A stretch of 64,000 bases of DNA from Bacillota bacterium (lineage in GTDB: Bacteria; Bacillota_A; Clostridia; Lachnospirales; Lachnospiraceae): assembly GCA_023443625.1 (NCBI GenBank), contig JAEZTQ010000011.1, positions 62,001 to 126,000 of the forward strand, in the 5' to 3' direction. Positions 1-7,171 of the stretch are shown here, piece by piece. The position numbers and the translations under genes were made by a program. How positions within the stretch are numbered: position 1 is the first letter of the stretch; the number at the start of each line of letters is the position of its first letter. The notes under the pieces are model-generated. The model saw nothing but the letters and a program-made list of their open reading frames with translations, searched no databases and was not told the origin of the DNA.

Positions 1-1030
1 CAGTCTGGAATTCTCTGTCCTGCTGAAAATCTGCAAAAGACTCTTCTTTCATGAATCCCTCAAGCATCTTTTCCTTTATTTCTCTTGTCGCTATTGGGTG
101 TCCATCCTTAATTTTAATTGTCGGATAAAATAGTGTGGGATTGGGATTTTGCACCGTTCCATGTAAATCATTAATCAACTTAATCGCACTTTTTTTCGCT
201 TGTTCATAGTTTTCCATCCGCAGATAGGCTTCTATAAAAAATCCCTCACTTGTTTCATCGCCAACCTTGAATATTTCTCCAACTTGACGATACACTTTAC
301 AAAATTCAAGTGTTTGTTCCGGGCAGGGGAACATTTCTTTACTCATCATGGACATAAGGCACATCTGCAAATTTCGCACCAAGGTATATAAACGTTTTTG
401 TGTAACCTCGACCGCTCTTTCGGGTTCTTTCTTTTTCAAATAAAGCTGTGCCCATAACATAGTAGTATCGCTTGTATGCTCTGGTAATTCGTTCAACAAT
501 TGCTCGGCCTGTAAAAGATCATCATTCTGGATAGCAATACCAGCCAAGGCGGAGACTGATTTATGCCAATAAGAAGATACTCCTGCCATTCGAATTTCTT
601 CCAAAAGCTGTTTCTTTTGCTCCTTCCATTTTTCCTTTTGGTCGGAGGTTTCCATAGGAAGTAGCATTGCAAACACATCAAAGGTTAAAGAAGCATTATA
701 TTTAAGTTCATAATCCGATGGATATGTGTGCAACAGATTATTCAACATACTTTCTGCCTTTTCAAGCCTACCATTTCTTGCAGTTTCTACTATTTCAGTT
801 ATACTTTTTATAAGTTCGTCTTTTGATAATGTTTCTTCAAACTTTAATAATTTGTCTACGTTGGTACCAAGTGCACGTGCAATTGGACAAAGTAGGGAAA
901 TATCCGGGCAGGAAGAGTCCGTTTCCCATTTGCTAACCGCAGGAGCGGAAACGCCTACCGCCGAAGCTAGTTGTTCCTGTGTCATACCTTTTAATTTACG
1001 AAGTGCTGCAATATGTGACCCTAATTTCAT
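1..1030 (-). CDS. Xre-family regulator with C-terminal TPR-like region (3' truncated by window)
   Basis: The minus-strand frame opens at an ATG preceded by AAAGGGGG. It begins with a lambda-repressor-type helix-turn-helix (MTQEQLASAVGVSAPAVSKW, about residues 14-33), followed by roughly 280 residues of helical, TPR-like sequence rich in Leu, Glu and Tyr. This layout is common in Firmicute regulators that bind a peptide or protein partner through the helical part, but no ligand can be named. The frame runs off the window edge at base 1, so the C-terminus is missing. The imperfect palindrome just upstream (1053-1068) could be its own operator. The HTH call is secure; the TPR assignment is by pattern only. 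Confidence 0.8.
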   Translation of the reverse strand, partial: MKLGSHIAALRKLKGMTQEQLASAVGVSAPAVSKWETDSSCPDISLLCPIARALGTNVDKLLKFEETLSKDELIKSITEIVETARNGRLEKAESMLNNLLHTYPSDYELKYNASLTFDVFAMLLPMETSDQKEKWKEQKKQLLEEIRMAGVSSYWHKSVSALAGIAIQNDDLLQAEQLLNELPEHTSDTTMLWAQLYLKKKEPERAVEVTQKRLYTLVRNLQMCLMSMMSKEMFPCPEQTLEFCKVYRQVGEIFKVGDETSEGFFIEAYLRMENYEQAKKSAIKLINDLHGTVQNPNPTLFYPTIKIKDGHPIATREIKEKMLEGFMKEESFADFQQDREFQT

Positions 1031-1052
1031 ATCTGCAGTAACCCCCTTTGTA

Positions 1053-1068
1053 TTTATGATAACATAAA
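1053..1068. promoter_or_regulatory. Inverted repeat upstream of the Xre regulator
   Basis: TTTATG-ATAA-CATAAA is a 6-4-6 inverted repeat that begins 23 bases upstream of the regulator start codon. This is a usual place for an autoregulatory operator. Its function is inferred from position and symmetry only. Confidence 0.35.
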
Positions 1069-1401
1069 GTATAGTTGCCATCATGAATATTTACAATGGA
1101 TACCTAGTTAACTATAAGACACGTTAACTTAACTACAAGTTAAATAAACAAAATTAAATTGTTTTGTTAATAATTCAACCACAATATTATCATAAAAGAA
1201 AAACAAAGTCACCAATATATATGCACCTAACATTAATTTGTACAGTATAGTGCTAGACGGGATTTAAACAAATCCTCTAACACAAAAATACCGATCGATA
1301 CCCTGATAAACCATAGTGCCAAAGTATATATAATCTGCTGCTATATAGAAACCACGTATGCTCTAAAGAGATGGTTAAATGTAAAGAATTATTATTAGTA
1401 T
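1069..1401. other. Non-coding AT-rich interval
   Basis: No open frame with a ribosome site is visible. The interval contains several GTTAA/TTAAC motifs near 1105-1150. Near 1255-1275 is a short GACGGGATTTAAACAAATCC stretch that resembles the 3' half of a tRNA, but no complete tRNA can be folded. It may belong to the family of degenerate scars discussed in the findings. Confidence 0.3.
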
Positions 1402-1614
1402 TTATCCGTTACGTAGCTTATCTATACAATCTATAATATCTTGACGTGTACGCGATGCATCAGTGTGTTTTAATACATAATCTCTTGTATCAGAATCAAG
1501 TGAAGCGAGATAGTCGTTCTCGTTACTTATAAAAGCTCCAGGAAAAAAACCGTTATATGATTGTACCATAGGAACCGGTTGGCCTTTTATATCTGGTTGT
1601 TGTGACGGATCCAT
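1402..1614 (-). CDS. Small conserved-looking protein of unknown function, 70 aa
   Basis: The gene has a strong ribosome site (GGAGGTGATAAATT before ATG) and a compact 70-codon frame, so it is probably real. The N-terminus is Pro/Gln-rich. The C-terminal half is charged and helical, with LDSDTRDYVLKHTD followed by a DIIDCIDKL segment. There is no signal peptide, membrane segment or catalytic motif that I recognise. It is separated from the ankyrin lipoprotein upstream by 124 bases, so the two could be co-transcribed. The product family is not recognised. Confidence 0.6.
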   Translation of the reverse strand: MDPSQQPDIKGQPVPMVQSYNGFFPGAFISNENDYLASLDSDTRDYVLKHTDASRTRQDIIDCIDKLRNG

Positions 1615-1738
1615 AATTTATCACCTCCATAATGGAGTATTATCTACATTTAAAATTAAAAGTATGTGAAATTACTAATATTATGGTTCTTAAAATTTCA
1701 TTTATTGCATCTGGATGGAAAATTACTTATTATATACG

Positions 1739-3328
1739 TCATTTATCTCTCTGAACACTTTTCAAATAATCAATAATATGCTGACTTTTCTCTTTTTTTG
1801 CGATTTCTAAAGGTGTATCTTTCCCAGTACTCCAGCCTTCTTTGTAATGAAGGTCTGCTCCATTCTCCACCAGAATCTTAACAATATCAAAATAGCCGTT
1901 TTGAATCGCCTGTGTTAATAGACTTGAGGGTTTTAATCCATCATCAGAATGGCCAATTAGATTAACGTCAGCACCTTTATCAATCAGATATTTCACAATG
2001 TCTGCCCGATTGCTGTTAACCGCACTGTCCAGCGGAGTCATTACATGATTTTTACCTCCATTTATATTGGCGCCGTTGTCTATTAGAAATTTGATTGTTT
2101 TAAGGCTTGATATGCCGGTACAATTACTCAATACAGTGGAATCATAAAATTCAACATTGATGTCGGCTTTCAAATCATTGATAAAATATTGAAGCACATC
2201 AATATGATTATCTTGTGCCGCCTTGGTCATAGCTTCTAACAAATGCTCTTTCGTTAAAGGATATCCATGCTTAACAATCCATTTTATGGTATTGATATTA
2301 CCGTTTATACAAGCGCTTTCAAGATCATCGGGGCGAGCGCCAGTCGTGCCGCTTTCTGCAATTTGTAATTTTGCTCCGTGACGAATCAAAATATCCGCAA
2401 TATCAATACGGTTAAATTCCAATGCGGCGGTGAGTGCCGAATAATCTTCATAGGTAGTCCATTCAAGATTAGCACCCTTACTAAGCAAATATTCAACCAT
2501 TTCAAGCTTTCCGTATAAACACGCAACACCCAGATATGTTTTATTATAAAATTTTTTATTAAAATCAATGTTTTCTCCTGCTAATGCTTTGAAGGTTTCT
2601 ACATTTCCGAAAGCGCAGGTTAAAATCAGGTCAATTTGTTTGTTTCCCTGTTTTACTTTACCATCTTTTATGAATGAAATTAATTTACTGGAATCCCCCT
2701 GAATTGACGCCTCTATATCGGGTTCAAGACCAGACGGTATTTTCTGCTGTTTAAGACTATCAAATACAAGTTTTAATACTGTTTCTTCACAATTACCATT
2801 TTTGTAACCTTCAATCGCACATTTCATTGTAGTTGAAGTGATTTTTGCACCGTGCTTGATCAGAGTGTTTACAATAGTCAAAATCCCATTATCGCGACAA
2901 GCATAATCAAGCGCGGTATAACCGAGTTTGCCTGTGAGGTTGATATCCGTTCTTTTATCATTTAATAAAGTTATATAATTATCATTATCTGTAACATTAC
3001 CATATTGAAGTCCAGATTCTTTTGAAGCTCCAACTGTATACATCAATATCGAGATACCCTTGTTATCAATAAAGTTTGGGTCTGCACCTTTTGATAGTAA
3101 GTATTCTGGGATACAGCGTTGACCATTTCTCATGGAATATAAAAGTGGGCTTGCACTAGGTCCATAAAGTAATGAAACTTTGTTGACATCGGCACCATTA
3201 TCAATAGCCTCTTTCACTCGCTCAAGGTTTCCTGATTTCAACGCATTAACTAAGTCATTACTTTTACATGAAGTAAACGAGCAGCATAGAACAAAAATTA
3301 TTATTGATAAAGCAAGGAATCTCTTCAT
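1739..3328 (-). CDS. Ankyrin-repeat lipoprotein
   Basis: The product is about 529 aa. It starts with a lipoprotein signal peptide (MKRFLALSIIIFVLCC, lipobox around FTSC), so it should be anchored to the outer face of the membrane. The rest is a series of ankyrin repeats of about 33 residues, recognisable by recurring LLSKGADPN, LIKHGAKI, LIDKGADVN and LVENGADL motifs. Ankyrin repeats mediate protein-protein contacts; no partner is identifiable. An upstream in-frame ATG would add MEKIQ, but GGAG lies nine bases before the second ATG, so the shorter start is preferred. No enzymatic domain is visible. Confidence 0.85.
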   Translation of the reverse strand: MKRFLALSIIIFVLCCSFTSCKSNDLVNALKSGNLERVKEAIDNGADVNKVSLLYGPSASPLLYSMRNGQRCIPEYLLSKGADPNFIDNKGISILMYTVGASKESGLQYGNVTDNDNYITLLNDKRTDINLTGKLGYTALDYACRDNGILTIVNTLIKHGAKITSTTMKCAIEGYKNGNCEETVLKLVFDSLKQQKIPSGLEPDIEASIQGDSSKLISFIKDGKVKQGNKQIDLILTCAFGNVETFKALAGENIDFNKKFYNKTYLGVACLYGKLEMVEYLLSKGANLEWTTYEDYSALTAALEFNRIDIADILIRHGAKLQIAESGTTGARPDDLESACINGNINTIKWIVKHGYPLTKEHLLEAMTKAAQDNHIDVLQYFINDLKADINVEFYDSTVLSNCTGISSLKTIKFLIDNGANINGGKNHVMTPLDSAVNSNRADIVKYLIDKGADVNLIGHSDDGLKPSSLLTQAIQNGYFDIVKILVENGADLHYKEGWSTGKDTPLEIAKKEKSQHIIDYLKSVQRDK

Positions 3329-3366
3329 TTGTATTTTCTCCATTTCATTAGGTAAATTGTTTGTTA

Positions 3367-3600
3367 TTATTCGTAGGAAAGTTTTGATTCAATACTCTTT
3401 TGTGAAAATTCATACCATTCTCTACTAAAGAAAGATAAATCAAGAACTACTTCAGATACATTGTTCCCACCCATATCAAATATGGTAAGATGCAACAAGC
3501 CTAATTCGGCATTATATCCCGCGCCTCCATTACTTAAAAAATCCTCCAAATATATATTTTTATCATCATTCGGGCTATAAGAATAATTTGTATTTTGCAA
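3367..3600 (-). pseudogene. Remnant or small hypothetical ORF, 77 codons, no good start
   Basis: A 77-codon frame begins only at a TTG without a ribosome site, and the frame is closed by TAA a short distance upstream. The sequence (for example LLHLTIFDMGGNNVSEVVLDL) looks like folded protein and lies directly upstream of the ankyrin gene on the same strand. This fits the 3' end of a gene whose 5' part was lost. It could instead be a small gene with a weak start. The family is not recognised. Confidence 0.35.
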
Positions 3601-3754
3601 TATTGATACAATACTAGCATAAATTTATATATTGCGCCATAAAATTCCATATATTAATAAAAAATGTGATAAGAATGAAAGGAAAGATAAGAAAAATAGG
3701 AAATAGGAAAATTGGAAAGATAAGAAATGATAGCGCATATATTTGTACTATAAA

Positions 3755-3781
3755 AAAATCCCTAGAAAATCAAGGGATTTT
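3755..3781 (-). terminator. Rho-independent terminator after the CatA-like gene
   Basis: AAAATCCCT and AGGGATTTT form a 9-bp perfect stem with a 9-base loop. Read on the minus strand it is followed by a run of Ts, so it should end transcription of the CatA-like gene about 155 bases upstream. The remainder of the 3601-3936 gap holds no gene, only a degenerate repeat at about 3785-3895. Confidence 0.7.
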
Positions 3782-3784
3782 GAA

Positions 3785-3895
3785 GAGCGCGATAAGGGAT
3801 TTGAACCATAATCCCATTCTATAAATACTGAAAAGAATGGGATGTCATTCACTTCTGATTTAACTGCACATAATAGTTAGATATTTTTGTTTAGT
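3785..3895. repeat. Degenerate dispersed repeat with tRNA-3'-like start
   Basis: The segment begins with GGGATTTGAACC, reminiscent of a tRNA T-arm, and then ACTTCTGATTTAACTGCACA plus TAATAGT. The second half is closely matched at about 62825-62870, and related forms occur at 12880-12960, 60185-60265 and 60728-60800. No full tRNA is present. An old integration scar is a plausible but unproven origin. Confidence 0.45.
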
Positions 3896-3936
3896 AATTC
3901 TATTATTATTTCAAAATTAGAGTTACGAATCGGGAT

Positions 3937-4572
3937 TTAACGCAGATTTCCATTCATATATTTCTGGAGCTTTTCAGCCAATTTACCAACATGAATACCA
4001 TCAACAAAAGAATGATGAGCCTGGATAGAAAGAGGTAAAAATACTTTGCCGGCTTTTTTATAATATTTTCCCCAGTCGAACAAAGGTGTTGCATTATCCT
4101 TTTTACCTGAATTTGTATGAGAAATATGTGTATAAGTAATCCAAGGCATAGGAGAGCACTGGAATACATTGTTTCCAAGCGGTCCTGTAAAATATTCGTT
4201 TTGTTCTCTAGCTAACTTAGTTGCAAATGTGATATATTCATCCATAGAATCCATCATAGGGACATTAACTACCTTAAATAGCTCTGTCTCCATATTTAGG
4301 TATGTAAAGGCTGTGTCAATCTTATCAAATAAAACAACCTTTCCATCTAGAAAACGATACCTGAATTCTTCAATCTCATTGGCACATTTACAGACAGCAT
4401 ATACCATCGCTATCGTAAATGAATATCCATACTCTTTGACCTTCTGTAAAAAGTTAGTGATATCCAGTTCAAAAGTGACACAAAAAGAAGGCTCTAAACT
4501 ATTTCTAAAAACCATGCAGTGCATAGATCTCTTCCATGTTTTCTCATCTATTACTTGATATGAATTTGCCAT
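3937..4572 (-). CDS. Chloramphenicol acetyltransferase-like (CatA family)
   Basis: The 211-aa product has the normal length for a type A chloramphenicol O-acetyltransferase, a trimeric cytoplasmic enzyme that acetylates chloramphenicol using acetyl-CoA. The key catalytic motif HHSFVDGIHV is present near residue 190, with the catalytic histidine and the structural DG. SFTIAMVYAVCKCANEIEEF near residue 50 matches the conserved core. RBS AAGGAGCTTT precedes the ATG. The gene stands alone, with a terminator downstream and a degenerate repeat beside it, consistent with acquired accessory DNA. Actual resistance cannot be inferred, because chromosomal CatA-like homologues vary in substrate. Confidence 0.85.
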   Translation of the reverse strand: MANSYQVIDEKTWKRSMHCMVFRNSLEPSFCVTFELDITNFLQKVKEYGYSFTIAMVYAVCKCANEIEEFRYRFLDGKVVLFDKIDTAFTYLNMETELFKVVNVPMMDSMDEYITFATKLAREQNEYFTGPLGNNVFQCSPMPWITYTHISHTNSGKKDNATPLFDWGKYYKKAGKVFLPLSIQAHHSFVDGIHVGKLAEKLQKYMNGNLR

Positions 4573-4715
4573 AAAGCTCCTTTTATTATTTTCAGCTACT
4601 ACGCATAGCTTCCATTTTATTAGTTTCGTTAGTTCTGATTTATATAGCTGGTCAGTAGTAGATTGCCCTTGTGATTAATGGCAAACGTTTGCATTGTAAT
4701 ATATCAGGGTCACAT

Positions 4716-5147
4716 TTATCTCTTTTCTTTTTTATCAACACTATAAATAATTGTTGTAACCAATGCAATAATTATCAAGACATGCAGAATAATATGATAA
4801 ACATCTGGGATATATACTGTCTTAGAATTAAAAAATTTTATTGCATCCTTAAAATACTCAATTTTACCTTCCATGTTTCCCATAATACCACTTCTAAATA
4901 TTGTATACCATTCATGACTTAAAAACTGAGTAACAAACCACATGAACAACCACACGATAAGTATGTATTTCCCTATTTTCTCCTTAAAAAGAAATATAAT
5001 AAATGCAATCAGCGGAATAATCATGAAAACCCATTCGTCTTTATATGACCTAGTTACCAAATACTTATTTCCAAAGGAAACTCCGATCATAGCCAAAAAA
5101 TACCAACATAACAGAACTATATTTGAAATTATACAATATTTTTTCAT
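4716..5147 (-). CDS. Small integral membrane protein, 143 aa
   Basis: Four hydrophobic segments can be seen (about residues 4-25, 40-54, 58-74 and 117-136) with a charged KKEKR C-terminus. The third loop, between about residues 75 and 116, is soluble-looking. An AGGA box lies about 11 bases before the ATG, so initiation may be weak. The family is not recognised and no operon partner is evident, as the CatA-like gene is about 140 bases downstream. Confidence 0.6.
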   Translation of the reverse strand: MKKYCIISNIVLLCWYFLAMIGVSFGNKYLVTRSYKDEWVFMIIPLIAFIIFLFKEKIGKYILIVWLFMWFVTQFLSHEWYTIFRSGIMGNMEGKIEYFKDAIKFFNSKTVYIPDVYHIILHVLIIIALVTTIIYSVDKKEKR

Positions 5148-5363
5148 AACAACTTAATCCTACCCTTCCCATCAGTAAATTCCAATTTATACATTTCTAA
5201 CGCTATATTACCATATTAATTAAAATAAATAAACAAAAATTACCGGCAATTTGTACATCATTCATTAATGTTATACCCGTGCAAAATCCGTTCAGAGAAA
5301 GTGGAATTAGTAAAAATGAGTTAATATATAACGCTGTTTTGTTTCATAAGCTTGCTTCAAGCT

Positions 5364-6110
5364 TTATTGCTTCTTTCGAAAAACACTCGGTAGAACGCCT
5401 TGCCGTTCCTTAAATGTGTTTGTAAACTGAGAGGAACTACCGAAACCGCAGTCGTAGGCGATGTCAGTAATGGAAAGTGTGGTTGTCCGCAACAACATCT
5501 TGGCGGATTCAATCCGATATGTGAGCAGATAGGCATACGGTGAAACACCAAACTTTTCACGGAATAGATGGCGGAAACGGTCATAACTGTAGCCATATTC
5601 CGCTGCAAGCTGAGTAAAATCAATCTCCATATGGCTGCTCGCCTCAATATAGTTAATCAACTGTCGCCAGTTTATCTGTAATTTTGAAGAAGAAGGGGTT
5701 TTTTGAAGTTGGGCTGCGGTGATAATCGCATCTGTCAGATATGCCTCCACCTTTTCTGTTTGATACAAGGAGGACTCTAGCACAGCGCCGCGCAAACGGA
5801 GCAATGCCGTCAGAAGCTGGTCTTTCGGATCCTTGAATACACCCTCCGCTAAAGAAACGGAGCCGATGTTGAAGGAAAAATGGAGATAGATAATCTTACT
5901 CGGCTTGTGGTTATCCTCATCATGTAGGTGTGTGGCGTGGTAAAAAGCAAAGGTCTTGTTACGGTATTCATCCGTTTTTTCGCCGCACTGTGTTGTACCT
6001 TCGCCCTGAATAAAATAGGTTAACTCATCATAAGCGTGTGTGTGGGTCTCAATCTTTGTAGGCAGTGTATGGTTAACGCGGTGGATAAATTCGAGATGAC
6101 TGTTCTGCAT
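5364..6110 (-). CDS. AraC-family regulator (cupin sensor plus double HTH)
   Basis: The 248-aa product has an N-terminal cupin-like region (THAYDELTYFIQGEGTTQCG, about residues 24-43) and a C-terminal pair of helix-turn-helix motifs. The latter includes AAEYGYSYDRFRHLFREKFG and the AraC signature SITDIAYDCGFGSSSQFTNT. RBS AAAGGAGGTGTAAT precedes the ATG. It is transcribed divergently from the ROK kinase/SIS-GH3 operon, with about 137 bases between the starts. It is therefore the likely sugar-responsive regulator of that operon. The ligand is unknown. Confidence 0.9.
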   Translation of the reverse strand: MQNSHLEFIHRVNHTLPTKIETHTHAYDELTYFIQGEGTTQCGEKTDEYRNKTFAFYHATHLHDEDNHKPSKIIYLHFSFNIGSVSLAEGVFKDPKDQLLTALLRLRGAVLESSLYQTEKVEAYLTDAIITAAQLQKTPSSSKLQINWRQLINYIEASSHMEIDFTQLAAEYGYSYDRFRHLFREKFGVSPYAYLLTYRIESAKMLLRTTTLSITDIAYDCGFGSSSQFTNTFKERQGVLPSVFRKKQ

Positions 6111-6247
6111 ATTACACCTCCTTTTTGTTATTTTAAATCCCAGTCATGAAAATGTAAATAGCCAAAATCTAAATTCAATTTAACCAGATTGCAATAGAAA
6201 GTTTAATGATACTCCCTTATGATATAGACAGAAAAGGGAGGGAGTAT

Positions 6248-7171
6248 ATGGTTAAGAATATATTTGCATTGGATATAGGCGGTTCTAAGACTGTTTGTGG
6301 AATTGTTACAACGGACGGAACGATAATTAAGACTTATCGATTTGACTATCCAAATGGTACTACTATTGACCAGATTTTAAATCTGATTTCTGATTGCAGG
6401 AATCGCTTAGCTGAATATGAATGTATCGCCTGCTGTGCTGCAATCCCTGGGTTGGCAGAGACCGAAACCGGAGTGTGGAAATACTCGCCTTTTTCGGGCA
6501 TTTCTGATATTCCGATGGCAGAGCATCTTAAGAAAATTACAGGTTTGCCAAGCTTTGTTGACAATGATGTAAACCTCAGTGCTCTTGCGGAAGCTTATTA
6601 CGGTGTATGCCGCAACACAAAAGATTTTCTCTGGGTAACCGTCAGCAATGGAATCGGTGGTGGACTTGTTCTAAATGGTCAGCTTTACCGTGGTGCGGGA
6701 ATGTGTGCGGGTGAAATTGGACATCTCATTGTTGAAGAACATGATGGATTACCTTGCGGCTGCGGTAGAAGTGGTTGTCTGGAAGCAATGGCTGCGGGTG
6801 CGTCCTTTGCCCCACGATATGAACGTCTCACAGGTGTCCGGAAAACTGCAGGAGAGATTGCATTGCTTGCGAAAAATGGCGACGAGGCGGCTATTAAGAT
6901 ATTCGCGGATACAGGACACTATATTGGTAAAGCGGCAGCGATTGCTGTTAATCTGCTGAATTTAGAAACGGTTGTCATTGGTGGCGGTGTTTCGAACAGT
7001 TTTGAAGTCTTAAAGCCGTCTTTAGAAAAAGCATTTTATGAACACGTTTTCTTACAGGCAAATCCGAATGCAAAAGTAATCAAAACCGAGGTTGGTTACT
7101 ATGCGGCGTTCATCGGTTGTGCAGTACTTGCAGCTATCAGAACAGAAAGGGATGGTAAATATGATAAATAA
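6248..7171 (+). CDS. ROK-family sugar kinase
   Basis: The 307-aa product has the ROK layout: an N-terminal ATP-binding motif (ALDIGGSKTVCGIV), the catalytic region VDNDVNLSALAEAYYG, and the zinc-binding motif GLPCGCGRSGCLEAM preceded by GEIGHLIVEE. Such enzymes phosphorylate glucose, N-acetyl sugars or similar hexoses in the cytoplasm. The start is placed at MVKNIF because GGGAGGGAG lies directly upstream; an in-frame ATG 42 bases earlier has no such site. The gene overlaps the SIS-GH3 gene by 11 bases, implying translational coupling and a shared pathway in which a sugar released by the GH3 domain is phosphorylated. Confidence 0.9.
   Translation: MVKNIFALDIGGSKTVCGIVTTDGTIIKTYRFDYPNGTTIDQILNLISDCRNRLAEYECIACCAAIPGLAETETGVWKYSPFSGISDIPMAEHLKKITGLPSFVDNDVNLSALAEAYYGVCRNTKDFLWVTVSNGIGGGLVLNGQLYRGAGMCAGEIGHLIVEEHDGLPCGCGRSGCLEAMAAGASFAPRYERLTGVRKTAGEIALLAKNGDEAAIKIFADTGHYIGKAAAIAVNLLNLETVVIGGGVSNSFEVLKPSLEKAFYEHVFLQANPNAKVIKTEVGYYAAFIGCAVLAAIRTERDGKYDK

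Noticed and set aside
3785..3825. tRNA gene
   Set aside because: Only a T-arm-like string is visible; no cloverleaf can be formed.
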